A stretch of DNA of 44,118 nucleotides from contig JBQLZQ010000071.1 in NCBI GenBank assembly GCA_052168355.1, forward strand, positions 1 through 44,118, in the 5' to 3' direction. Below, one piece after another: positions 24,621-32,797 of this stretch. The notes under the pieces were generated by a model. It worked only from the letters and a program-made list of their open reading frames with translations. It did no database searches and was not told the origin of the DNA. Each line of letters opens with the position of its first letter. The first letter of the stretch is position 1. The translations under genes were made by a program, and so were the position numbers. This DNA comes from JBQLZQ01 sp052168355. GTDB lineage: Bacteria; Pseudomonadota; Alphaproteobacteria; DSM-16000; Inquilinaceae.

Positions 24621-25523
24621 ATGACCGACACACTTCCAGCCACCGTCGCCAAGAGACCGCCGGATGTCGACATCGAGGCGGAAGCCGAGGTCGAAGCCCT
24701 GGTGGCGTTCGAGGCCGCGGCACCGGACGTGCCGCCGCGCAGCGGCCCGACCCTGCAGTCCCTGCTTGTCGGCCTGGGGCGGATTAATCGGCCGGCGCTG
24801 CCAAAGGTGCGGGTCCCGCGGCTGCGGCTGTTGCCGACCGTCATGTTCGTCGCCGTTCTCATCATCGGCGTGCGGGTGGGGGATCTGTCGGAGCTGTCCG
24901 GCAACAGAGCCATTCTGACCATCGGTTCCCAAAGTCAGGCGGAAGCAACGCCGCCGGCCACCGAGACCGAACCCGAAACGGAAACCCATGCCGGGGCCGC
25001 CGCGGACGGCCAAGGCGACGGGGTCGCGGCGCCGCCGACCACGGAGGACCCGACGGGCGCCGGTGGACGCGCGCCGCTTGGGGACGGGTTCTTTCACCCC
25101 GACGAGGTCAGCAGCAGCGAGCGCGAGTTGCTGCGCGGACTTGCCGAAAGACGTGAGGAGCTTGAGGCGCGCGAACGCGCCTTGGCCCAGCGAGAAGCCC
25201 TGCTGACTGTCGCGGAGTCCCGGATGCAGGACAAGGTCGGGGAGCTTCAGACGGTCAGGACCCAGATCGAGGACATGCTGATGGCCCTCGACGAACAGAG
25301 CGAGGCACAGCTTATGAGCCTCGTTCAGATCTACGAGGCCATGCGGCCCAGCGATGCGGCGGTCATCTTCAACGGTCTGGAGATGGACGTCCTGATCAGC
25401 GTTCTGGAGCGGATGCGCGAACAGAAATCGGCGCCGATCCTGGCTGGCATGAACCCCGATCAAGCCCGGCAGGTCACCACCGAACTGGCCTCGCGTCGGC
25501 AGCTTCCCACCCTGCCGCAATAA
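24621..25523 (+). CDS. motE: MotE-like flagellar protein with MgtE N-terminal-type domain
   Basis: A 300-residue protein with one transmembrane helix (about 72-92), a Pro/Thr/Glu-rich periplasmic or linker region, a coiled coil (about 165-225, RREELEARERALAQREALLT), and a C-terminal MgtE-N/FliG-like module (MRPSDAAVIFNGLEMDVLISVLERM...ILAGMNPDQARQVTTEL). In Sinorhizobium, MotE is a periplasmic chaperone for MotC. Here no motC is seen, so it may act at the stator or switch in a related way. The symbol is tentative. Four bp after the preceding gene. Confidence 0.75.
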   Translation: MTDTLPATVAKRPPDVDIEAEAEVEALVAFEAAAPDVPPRSGPTLQSLLVGLGRINRPALPKVRVPRLRLLPTVMFVAVLIIGVRVGDLSELSGNRAILTIGSQSQAEATPPATETEPETETHAGAAADGQGDGVAAPPTTEDPTGAGGRAPLGDGFFHPDEVSSSERELLRGLAERREELEARERALAQREALLTVAESRMQDKVGELQTVRTQIEDMLMALDEQSEAQLMSLVQIYEAMRPSDAAVIFNGLEMDVLISVLERMREQKSAPILAGMNPDQARQVTTELASRRQLPTLPQ

Positions 25524-25676
25524 CACCCCGCCACCACGATCCGTGCGGTGCGGTGCCACCGGGTCGACGGGCCGCCTTTGGCGAGCCTCGCGGCCGCGGG
25601 CCGGCGTCCCGATGGCGGCCTGGCGTGCCCGGTCGGCGCGCGACCCCCGGATCTCGCAAGGCCATTCTTACGGCAT

Positions 25677-25691
25677 TTTACAGGAAATTAA
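25677..25691 (+). promoter_or_regulatory. Candidate CtrA site upstream of cheY
   Basis: TTTA, seven bases (CAGGAAA), then TTAA followed by CC. One mismatch from TTAA-N7-TTAA. It lies about 115 bp upstream of the cheY ATG in a 284-bp spacer where a new transcript probably begins. Confidence 0.42.
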
Positions 25692-25807
25692 CCACCCGGT
25701 CCTATGGTGTCCCACGGTGTCCGTTGGACATTCAAACCTATTTCGGTCTGTACCGGTCGCTCTCGAGGCGCGCAAAGGCAGGTCACAAGACAAGTGGAGT
25801 CTACACT

Positions 25808-26194
25808 ATGGCTGTTGATATGGGGATGCAGGTCCTGATCGTCGACGACTACAAGACGATGCTGCGGATCATCGGAAATCTGTTGAAGCAGCTTGGTTTC
25901 AGCAACATCGATGAAGCCACGGATGGCTCTGCGGCGCTGCACAAGCTGCGCGAGAAGTCCTATGGTCTGGTCATTTCCGACTGGAACATGGAACCCATGA
26001 CCGGCCTGCAGTTGCTGCGCGAGGTCCGTGCCGACGCCAAGCTGAAGGCGACGCCCTTCATCATGATCACGGCGGAATCCAAGAAGGAAAACGTGGTCGC
26101 GGCCAAGGAAGCCGGCGTGAACAACTACATCGTCAAGCCGTTCACTGCCGCCACCCTGAAAAGCAAGCTTGTGACCGTCATCGGCAATTTCTAG
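25808..26194 (+). CDS. cheY: CheY-type single-domain response regulator
   Basis: A 128-residue receiver domain. Acidic pocket DD at 13-14 (LIVDDYKTMLR), phospho-acceptor D58 (LVISDWNMEPMTGLQLL), Thr in MITAES (about 88), Lys in VKPFTA (110). No output domain, so it is a CheY that should bind FliM and change rotation. The ATG at 25808 was picked because the upstream extension is not protein-like and a GTGGAG site precedes it. cheZ follows 54 bp later, so the two form a switch-and-reset pair. Confidence 0.94.
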   Translation: MAVDMGMQVLIVDDYKTMLRIIGNLLKQLGFSNIDEATDGSAALHKLREKSYGLVISDWNMEPMTGLQLLREVRADAKLKATPFIMITAESKKENVVAAKEAGVNNYIVKPFTAATLKSKLVTVIGNF

Positions 26195-26248
26195 CGGTCG
26201 CCGGTTCCTTTTATTCAAAGCCATTTGTCGCGAGAGGAGCAGTCGGCG

Positions 26249-26908
26249 ATGCCCGTCACCGAGACCATGAATTCGGCGCTAGCGGCGCGGCTCGACCAGG
26301 CCCACCGCGAGGCCAACCAGCCGTTGACCCACGCCGAGGTGGCGGAAATCCTGACGGAAATCCTGAGCAGCATGGACGGTGACGTGTCGATCACCGACCT
26401 CAAGATCTATCAGGAACTCAACCTCATCATTCAGGCGATTCAAACCGCCCGGTCCGAGATCGCCGCGATCCGTCCGGATGAGATCCAGGACGCCTTCATC
26501 CCAACCGCCACCGACGAACTCGATGCCGTCGTCGGCGCGACGGAGGAAGCGGCGGGGCGCATCCTGGACGCGGCGGAAAAGATCCAGACCGTCGCCGAAC
26601 AGGTCGGGGAGCCGCATCAGGCCACCATATTCGAACTGGTGACGGAAATCTTCGAAGCCTCCAATTTCCAGGACATCACCGGTCAGCGCATCACCAAGGT
26701 GGTCAGCACGCTCAAGGTGATCGAGGAAAAGATCAACGCGCTTGTGACCATCCTGGGCGATGAAGTTAAGCGCGCCGCCGCGACGGACCAGCCCGAGGCG
26801 GCGAACGACGGCCCGGCCAGCGACAAGGATCTGCTCAACGGCCCGCAGCTTCCCAGCAATGCCATCGACCAGGATGAGATCGACAAGCTGTTGTCGAGCT
26901 TCGATTGA
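26249..26908 (+). CDS. cheZ: CheY-P phosphatase CheZ
   Basis: A 219-residue helical phosphatase. The catalytic motif FQDITGQRITK contains D142 and Q146, matching the Asp and Gln that E. coli CheZ inserts into the CheY pocket. Residues ~90-165 form the long helical hairpin. The C-terminus (IDQDEIDKLLSSFD) is the CheY-docking peptide and resembles the FliM docking motif in this window. The ATG at 26249 follows GAGAGGAG. Confidence 0.93.
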   Translation: MPVTETMNSALAARLDQAHREANQPLTHAEVAEILTEILSSMDGDVSITDLKIYQELNLIIQAIQTARSEIAAIRPDEIQDAFIPTATDELDAVVGATEEAAGRILDAAEKIQTVAEQVGEPHQATIFELVTEIFEASNFQDITGQRITKVVSTLKVIEEKINALVTILGDEVKRAAATDQPEAANDGPASDKDLLNGPQLPSNAIDQDEIDKLLSSFD

Positions 26909-26963
26909 CGTCGGTCCGCGGCGCGCGGAGGCGCACGGTCTCCGCCCCCGAACCGGCTCCACT

Positions 26964-26971
26964 ATGGTTAA
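26964..26971 (-). promoter_or_regulatory. Possible CtrA half site upstream of the TPR protein gene
   Basis: On the minus strand it reads TTAACCAT, an exact CtrA half site. It lies about 110 bp upstream of the large TPR gene and just after cheZ. No partner half is seen at N7 spacing. Confidence 0.28.
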
Positions 26972-27082
26972 CGATGGCATATGGGGTTAGTATGGCGGCG
27001 CTTTTCGGGTTGCCGTGGCCGTCGGATAAGCCGGTCCGATCAACGCCCTTGCAACCGGCGCTGCGATGAAAGAGTAAGCCGG

Positions 27083-30000
27083 ATGTCCTTTGTTCGCATC
27101 CCTTGCACCGCCCGTCGACGATCGATCCTCGGCGCTGTGCGGCTGTTGCTGGCGGCCGGCCTGGGCGTCTGGACCATCGCGGCCGCCGACGCGACCGAGG
27201 TTCGGGCGTGGGACGATGGCCGGATGGGCAGTCTGGTCCTTCAATGGGACGGCCCGGTCGACCATGAGATCACGGTCAGCGGCCAGCTTGTCACGGTCGA
27301 GTTCAGCGAGCCGGTCGAGGCCTCGTTCCGTCAGGCCGTCAGAACCCTGTCGTCGTACATCGTCGGTGCGCGGGTGGTCGGCGGGGGCCGGACCCTGGCA
27401 TTGACGCTGACACGGCCGATGGGAGTGGAAAGCTCGGTCATCGGCCAGGCCATTGCCCTCGACTTTCACGCCACCGACGCGACCGCCGGCGCGGACGCGG
27501 CCCCCAGCCCCCAGCCGCCCCGGCGTTTGTCCCTGCCCACGGCCTTTCAAGAGCCGCCGGCGGATGACCGGCCGGCGACGCGCGAACCGCCGGAAACGGT
27601 CATCGTCGCGTCCGAGGCTCCGGGGAACGGACGCGCCACGCCCGAGGTGGCGGCGCGAGGCGCGCCGACCGTATCGCCAATGCCATCCGAACCGACGGCC
27701 GCGGCCCCCGGCTCCGCGCCGACCATTCGGGTCCGCGGCGGCGAGCACCCCGGTTACAGCCGAATCGTCTTTGATTGGACGGTGCCCGTCACGTACCGCG
27801 TCGACCGTCAGGGCGATCAGGTGGTGATCGCGTTCGACAGCCCCGGCAACGCCAATTTCAACCGTGTCCGCCCCGACTATCTGAGCAAGATCGACGCACC
27901 GACGCAGCTCAACCAGGGCGGCGACCTGACGGTGGCCGTCACGGTTCCGCCGGGAACCCGATTGCGGCATTTTTTCAATGGGTTGAACGTCGTCGTCGAC
28001 ATTCTCGACAGCGGACGGGGGGGGCCGACCGCCGATGCGGCGCGGCCGGCCGCGACCGCTCCCGCTCAGCCCCTGCCGGTTGTTCCGCCGGTCGTGGCCG
28101 AACCGCCGGCATCGACCGTGGCCGTTGCCCCGGCCAGTCCGGCAACCGGTGGTCGCCAGACGGACACGGGCCGGACCGATGTGGTATCGTCGGCGGACGG
28201 AGCGCCGCCCATGGTCGCGGCGCCGCCGCCGAGCGTCGAGCCGGTCGTACCGGCCGAAACACCTGCGGTGCGTGCGCCGATGCCCCTGGGCATGGCGCGG
28301 ACACAGCAGCCGGAACCGTCGCCCGTCGTCGTTCCACCCGAAGACGTGGCCGCGCGGCCGGCCATCGAGCAGCCGACCATCGAGCAGCCGACCATCGAGC
28401 AGCCGGCCATTGAGCCGCAGACCGAGATTCAACCGGATGCCGCGCCGGCGACGCGCCCCGAAAACGCCGTAGCGATCGACCCCGGTATGGAAGCGTCTCT
28501 TGCCGTTTTTCAACGGGCCGGTGCCCTCTGGCTCGTCTTTGCGGCATCGCGGCCGCTCGACGGCGATGCCCTGGCCGTGCAGGCATCCGTGGCGTGGGGC
28601 GCGGCAACCCATGTCCAGGCCGATGGCGGCGTGGCCATACGCGTCGATCCCGCGCCCGGCGGGAACGCTTCGGCGGCCGTGGGGCGTACCGGGACCGCAT
28701 GGTGGGTCGCGGTGGGCGAGGGTGGCAGCGCCGCGTTCGCCGGTCCGGCCCTGTCGGTCGCGTCGGAGCTTGATTACGCCCTGGGGCCCCGCGTCACCGT
28801 TGGTGTTGCCCGGGCCAAGGGGGTCGTTCGCCTGATCGACCCGGCCGTTGGCGACGTGTTGATCGTGGCGCCGTCGCCCGAAGTGGTGGGCGGGCTGGAT
28901 CGGCCCCGACGCTTTGCCCAGTTCTCCTTGCTGCCGTCGGATCAGGGTTTGGTGGCTCGTCCTCTCGCCGATGACATCATTGTCCGGGTGGTCGATGGCG
29001 GGGTCGAGGTCATGGCTGAAAGCGGCCTGCGCCTGTCGTCGGAGGTCGATATCCCCGCCGCCCATTTGCGGGTGGTGGCGGCGGACGAGGATACGTCGGA
29101 TCGCCTGTTCGATATCGCCGCCTGGCGGGGACCCGACGCCAGCTTCAGCCAGCTTCGCCAGATCCTTCAGAACCGCGTGACCAGCGCCGAGGACGCACAG
29201 CGCGACAGGGCGCGGCTGGACATGGCGCGGTTCTACTTCGCCATGGGCTATGCCCAGGAGGCGATGGGGATGCTCGAGGTGATCGAGCAGGCGTCGCCCG
29301 ACCTGGCGGTCCGGCCCGAGGTCGCCGCCCTGCGCGGCGCGGCGCGCGTCCTGGCCGGGGATGCGGAAGGCGCCCTGGAGGATTTTGCGCTGCCGGCGCT
29401 TGCCGAGTCGGCCGAGGTCGCGCTCTGGCGGGCCGCGGCGGCGGCCGAGACCGAGGATTGGACCCTTGCGGAGTCGGAGTTTGAACGGGGACAGTCGGCG
29501 CTGCCTCAGTTCCCCAACCCCTTCCAGAAATACCTGTCGCTGCTGGCGGTAACGACGGCCCTGGAACAAGGCGACGTGACGTTGGCGCAGGACCGGTTGA
29601 CGGCGCTGCGCCTGCATACCGAAGGCGAGATCGACCGGGAGGCGGCGACGTCCTATTTGAGCGGTCGGATCGCCGAGGTGGACGGGCGCACCGACGCGGC
29701 GTTGGACGCCTATCGCAAGACCATCGCCATGAGTGATCGGCTGTACCGCACCCTGGCGACCATGGCGCTGGTCGATCTGGAGTTGGTCACCGGCACCATC
29801 TCCACCGATGAGGCCGCCGAGACACTGGAGACCTTGCGCTATTCCTGGCGCGGCGACCTGCTTGAGTTCAAGCTGCTGCGCCGTTTGGGGCAGGTCTATT
29901 GGGAAGATGCGAGCTATCGCAAGGCGTTCGACGTCTGGGCCATGGCGCTGGACGGCTTTCCCGACGAGCCCCTGGCCGAGCCTCTCGATGAGATGCGGCG

Positions 30001-30814
30001 GCAACTCTTCGCCGAGCTTTTGGCCGGCGATGCCTTCAATGCCTTGGATCCGATCGAGGCGGTGTCGCTGTTTGAGGACTACGCGGATCTGGCCCCGGAC
30101 GGCCAGGCCGGCCAGCGGGCCGCCCGTCGGCTGGCCGAGCGGCTGGTGGAGATCGATCTTCTGGGCCGTGCCGGCGACATTCTGGAAGCCCAGGTTCGCG
30201 ATCACCTGACCGGCGCCGAAAAAGCCGAGGTCGGGGCCCGGCTTGCGGCAATCCGGTTGTTGGACGGCGAGCCCGAGGCGGCGATACGGGGACTGGGGAT
30301 CAGTCAGGCCGAGCCCCTCGATGAATCGGTCGACCTGGAACGCCGTCTGTTGATGGCGCGGGCTCTGGCCGAGGTGGATCAGACCATGGCCGCGCTGGAT
30401 ATCCTGACCGACGAGCGGTCCCGCCTGGCCGACGCGCTGCGCCTGGACATTGCCTGGGACGCCGAGGACTGGCCGGCCGCGGCCGATGCGCTGAAGGCGC
30501 TGACGGGCACGCCGCCGCCGGACGGTCAGCCGATCGAGGCGGACCAGGCCAGTCTTGTTCTGAACTACGGCGTGGCGCTGGCGCTGGCGGATGACCGCGC
30601 CGGGCTCGATGCCCTGGACTCCCAGTTCGGCTCCGCGATGCGGGCCACGGAACACGCCGAGACGTTTGCCGTCCTGACCCGGGCCGACCGGGTCGACCCG
30701 ATCGCCGATCTCGCGTCCATCCGCCGTCAGGTGGCCGAGGTAGACCTGTTCGCCGACTTCCTGGCCAGCTACCGGGACGATGGGACCGAGAAGGCCGAAG
30801 CCTTGACCAACTGA
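27083..30814 (+). CDS. Very large secreted TPR-type protein of the motility cluster
   Basis: A 1,243-residue protein. A signal peptide (about residues 1-38, LGAVRLLLAAGLGVWTIAA) is followed by two similar beta-rich modules (about 40-130 and 215-312, the second with GYSRIVFDWTVPVTYRVDR), a long Pro/Ala/Thr-rich linker with an IEQPT repeat (about 315-465), a further beta region, and a helical TPR-like C-terminal half (about 690-1220). Such proteins are seen in flagellar clusters of this lineage without assigned function. The beta modules recall AMIN-type, wall-binding domains, but that is weak. Start 27083 was chosen for the signal peptide. It probably acts in the periplasm. Confidence 0.8.
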   Translation: MSFVRIPCTARRRSILGAVRLLLAAGLGVWTIAAADATEVRAWDDGRMGSLVLQWDGPVDHEITVSGQLVTVEFSEPVEASFRQAVRTLSSYIVGARVVGGGRTLALTLTRPMGVESSVIGQAIALDFHATDATAGADAAPSPQPPRRLSLPTAFQEPPADDRPATREPPETVIVASEAPGNGRATPEVAARGAPTVSPMPSEPTAAAPGSAPTIRVRGGEHPGYSRIVFDWTVPVTYRVDRQGDQVVIAFDSPGNANFNRVRPDYLSKIDAPTQLNQGGDLTVAVTVPPGTRLRHFFNGLNVVVDILDSGRGGPTADAARPAATAPAQPLPVVPPVVAEPPASTVAVAPASPATGGRQTDTGRTDVVSSADGAPPMVAAPPPSVEPVVPAETPAVRAPMPLGMARTQQPEPSPVVVPPEDVAARPAIEQPTIEQPTIEQPAIEPQTEIQPDAAPATRPENAVAIDPGMEASLAVFQRAGALWLVFAASRPLDGDALAVQASVAWGAATHVQADGGVAIRVDPAPGGNASAAVGRTGTAWWVAVGEGGSAAFAGPALSVASELDYALGPRVTVGVARAKGVVRLIDPAVGDVLIVAPSPEVVGGLDRPRRFAQFSLLPSDQGLVARPLADDIIVRVVDGGVEVMAESGLRLSSEVDIPAAHLRVVAADEDTSDRLFDIAAWRGPDASFSQLRQILQNRVTSAEDAQRDRARLDMARFYFAMGYAQEAMGMLEVIEQASPDLAVRPEVAALRGAARVLAGDAEGALEDFALPALAESAEVALWRAAAAAETEDWTLAESEFERGQSALPQFPNPFQKYLSLLAVTTALEQGDVTLAQDRLTALRLHTEGEIDREAATSYLSGRIAEVDGRTDAALDAYRKTIAMSDRLYRTLATMALVDLELVTGTISTDEAAETLETLRYSWRGDLLEFKLLRRLGQVYWEDASYRKAFDVWAMALDGFPDEPLAEPLDEMRRQLFAELLAGDAFNALDPIEAVSLFEDYADLAPDGQAGQRAARRLAERLVEIDLLGRAGDILEAQVRDHLTGAEKAEVGARLAAIRLLDGEPEAAIRGLGISQAEPLDESVDLERRLLMARALAEVDQTMAALDILTDERSRLADALRLDIAWDAEDWPAAADALKALTGTPPPDGQPIEADQASLVLNYGVALALADDRAGLDALDSQFGSAMRATEHAETFAVLTRADRVDPIADLASIRRQVAEVDLFADFLASYRDDGTEKAEALTN
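28364..28417 (+). repeat. 15-bp tandem repeat inside the TPR gene
   Basis: ATCGAGCAGCCGACC occurs twice exactly, then once with one change, then a partial copy. It encodes IEQPT-IEQPT-IEQPA-IEP in the proline-rich linker. Copy number may vary between strains without frame loss. Confidence 0.9.
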
Positions 30815-30953
30815 TCGTCCGAGCCGACCACCGGCGTCGGCCGATGTTCCACCATGGTTCCGGGGCAACTCTTTGGCGGTATGCGGTCGTCGGACCGACG
30901 GACCGTCAACGGCGATGCCGTCCGGGCTTCAAAAGCCTCTTTCGAAGCAGGCT

Positions 30954-31694
30954 TTACCCGCCGCCGTAGCTCTGCACCAGGCTGCCGGCGACCAGAAACC
31001 AGCCATCCACCAGGACGAAGAAGATCAGCTTGAACGGCAGGGAGATCATCACCGGCGGCAGCATCATCATGCCCATCGACATCAGGATCGAGGCGACCAC
31101 CATGTCGATGATGAGAAAGGGCAGGAAAAGAAGGAACCCGATCTCAAAGGCGCGGCGCAGCTCGCTGATCATGAAGGCGGGAATGATCACATGCAGCGGG
31201 GTGTCCTCCAGCGCGGCGGTGGGTTCGACATCGGCGATCGACACGAACAGCCCCAGATCCTCCTCGCGAACATGATCGAGCATGAACTGCTTGAAGGGCG
31301 CCGTGGTGCGGTCGAAGGCTTCCGTTTCGTCGATTTCGCCCTGGGTCAGGGGCTGGATGCCGTTTTGGTAGGCGGTCTGGAACACCGGCGCCATGACGAA
31401 AAAGGTCAGGAACAGGGCCAGGCTGACCAGCACGGTGTTGGGGGGCGTCTGCTGGATGCCCAGCGCGCTGCGCAGGAACGACAGCACCACGACGATGCGG
31501 GTGAAGGACGTGACCATGACCAGGATCGACGGCGCCAGGGAGAGGACCGTAATCAGGGCGACCAGCTGGACGATGACGGCAGACGTCGACCCGCCGTCGC
31601 CAAGGTCGAGCGACAGACTCTGGCCCCAGGACGGGCCGGCGGCCAGCGTGACGGCGAGGGCCGCGCCAGCCCGACGAATCAAAGGCGGGATCAT
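30954..31694 (-). CDS. fliP: Export-gate protein FliP
   Basis: A 246-residue FliP, core of the flagellar type III export gate (FliP5FliQ4FliR1). A signal-like N-terminus (PSWGQS), then transmembrane helices with the signature ILVMVTSFTRIVVVLSFLRSALGIQQTPPN, a periplasmic part (TEAFDRTTAPFKQFM), and FLLFLPFLIIDMVVASILMSMGMMMLPPV. It overlaps fliO by 4 bp (ATGA) and ends the fhlB-unknown-fliO-fliP cluster. It converges on the TPR gene. Confidence 0.97.
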   Translation of the reverse strand: MIPPLIRRAGAALAVTLAAGPSWGQSLSLDLGDGGSTSAVIVQLVALITVLSLAPSILVMVTSFTRIVVVLSFLRSALGIQQTPPNTVLVSLALFLTFFVMAPVFQTAYQNGIQPLTQGEIDETEAFDRTTAPFKQFMLDHVREEDLGLFVSIADVEPTAALEDTPLHVIIPAFMISELRRAFEIGFLLFLPFLIIDMVVASILMSMGMMMLPPVMISLPFKLIFFVLVDGWFLVAGSLVQSYGGG

Positions 31695-32047
31695 GGGCGA
31701 CCGGGTTTGGTCGTTGGAGGTGACGCGGCCGGAACGGCCGGGGCGTTGGGGACCTTGGCGTTGGGGACGGAGGCAGAGTCCGTGTCGGCCGGGATCGTCT
31801 CGATCACCCGTTCGCCGGTTGGGCCCAGGATCAGCAGGTGCTCGACATGGTCCCGGCGGATCAGGATCAGCCGGCGCTTGGCGTCCAGGGCGAGTGTTTC
31901 CTCGACCGCCAGCCGACGCGTCTTGCCACGCCGCAGCGGGGCCGCGCCGCCCACGCCGAACCTGCGCACGATCCAGCTGATCACCAGGATCAGCGCGACC
32001 ACAAAGACAAGGGCCAGCAGAAACCTCAGATAGGTATCCATTTCCAT
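31691..32047 (-). CDS. fliO: Export-gate assembly protein FliO
   Basis: A 118-residue bitopic protein. One transmembrane helix (about 8-27, FLLALVFVVALILVISWIV), then a cytoplasmic FliO domain (RLAVEETLALDAKRRLILIRRDHVEHLLILG) and a Pro/Ala-rich tail. FliO helps FliP oligomerise. Directly before and overlapping fliP. Confidence 0.9.
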   Translation of the reverse strand: MEMDTYLRFLLALVFVVALILVISWIVRRFGVGGAAPLRRGKTRRLAVEETLALDAKRRLILIRRDHVEHLLILGPTGERVIETIPADTDSASVPNAKVPNAPAVPAASPPTTKPGRP

Positions 32048-32060
32048 GGTCGGAAGGCTC

Positions 32061-32390
32061 TCAATCCTGTTGACGGCGGTAAGCCGCGGTGGCCGTCCGA
32101 TGCGGCCCGGACTCGGCGATCTGGCCGGCGAGCTTGTCGCGCTGACCGACCAGGGAGTCGGTCAGGTGCGCCAACTCGTCGATCAACAGGACCAGCTGGG
32201 GTTCCAGGGTCCGCGCCTCGGGTTTCGGCAACGTCGCGATGGCGCCGCACAGGGCCTCGACCTTGGTCTCCAGACCGGCAAGGTCCACGAAATCGGTCCT
32301 GGCGACGGACCGTTTGGCCAAGAGGACGGCCTGGGCCAAATCGGTCAGGCCGGCGCGGATGGTATCGACGGTGGCTGCGGAACCGGTCAT
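32061..32390 (-). CDS. Unknown small protein between fhlB and fliO
   Basis: A 109-residue helical, soluble protein without recognised motif. It has a mild heptad pattern (RAGLTDLAQAVLLAKRSV; LVLLIDELAHLTDSLVGQRD). Its ATG overlaps the fhlB stop (4 bp) and it lies 13 bp before fliO, so it is translationally coupled to export genes. It could be a FlgN-like chaperone or an export accessory; neither can be shown. Confidence 0.75.
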   Translation of the reverse strand: MTGSAATVDTIRAGLTDLAQAVLLAKRSVARTDFVDLAGLETKVEALCGAIATLPKPEARTLEPQLVLLIDELAHLTDSLVGQRDKLAGQIAESGPHRTATAAYRRQQD

Positions 32391-32746
32391 GTGTCGACCT
32401 CGTGGGCGGATGGTTCGGGGGGCAGGAGGCCATTGGCGCGATAGACGTAGTTGAGCACCTCGGCAACGGCGACAAAGGCCTCGAGAGGGATCTCCGCGCC
32501 GACCTCGACCACGCTGAGCAACTGGGCTAGGTCGGCATCCTCCCGAACCTTCACGCCCTGGGCAAAGGCCAGGGCCAGGATCGTTTCGGCCACGGTGCCG
32601 CGGCCGCTGGCGACAATCCGCGGAACTTCTCCGGGGACCAGGTCGTAGCTCAGCGCGACGGCCACCTTGCCGTCGTCGGTGCCAGGTTTCTGGTCGGGGT
32701 CCAAAGGGCTCAAGTCCGTCTTCCCGCAGCGCGGTATCACCGCCAT
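32387..32746 (-). CDS. fhlB: FhlB: FlhB C-terminal-domain paralogue without NPTH
   Basis: A 119-residue protein that matches only the cytoplasmic C-terminal domain of FlhB/YscU switch proteins: KVAVALSYDLVPGEVPRIVASGRGTVAETILALAFAQGVKVREDADLAQLLSVV parallels the portion of FlhB after its NPTH cleavage site (compare ...VVAKGVDLVAFRIREVAEENGVMVVENPPLARTLYAVV of flhB in this window). No transmembrane part and no NPTH motif. FhlB proteins in other bacteria can replace the cleaved C-terminal fragment of FlhB. It lies after the palindromic element and csrA on the same strand. Confidence 0.85.
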   Translation of the reverse strand: MAVIPRCGKTDLSPLDPDQKPGTDDGKVAVALSYDLVPGEVPRIVASGRGTVAETILALAFAQGVKVREDADLAQLLSVVEVGAEIPLEAFVAVAEVLNYVYRANGLLPPEPSAHEVDT

Positions 32747-32797
32747 CGGTCCAAGGACTTTATGGAACCCTTATGCTTAATGAAGTCTTTAAGGACT

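Noticed and set aside
26987..30868. A 1,293-codon open frame on the minus strand opposite the TPR gene
   Set aside because: It mirrors the plus-strand gene; high GC with strong codon bias leaves few stop codons antisense. The translation is Arg/Gly/His/Gln-rich with no protein-like pattern or signal.
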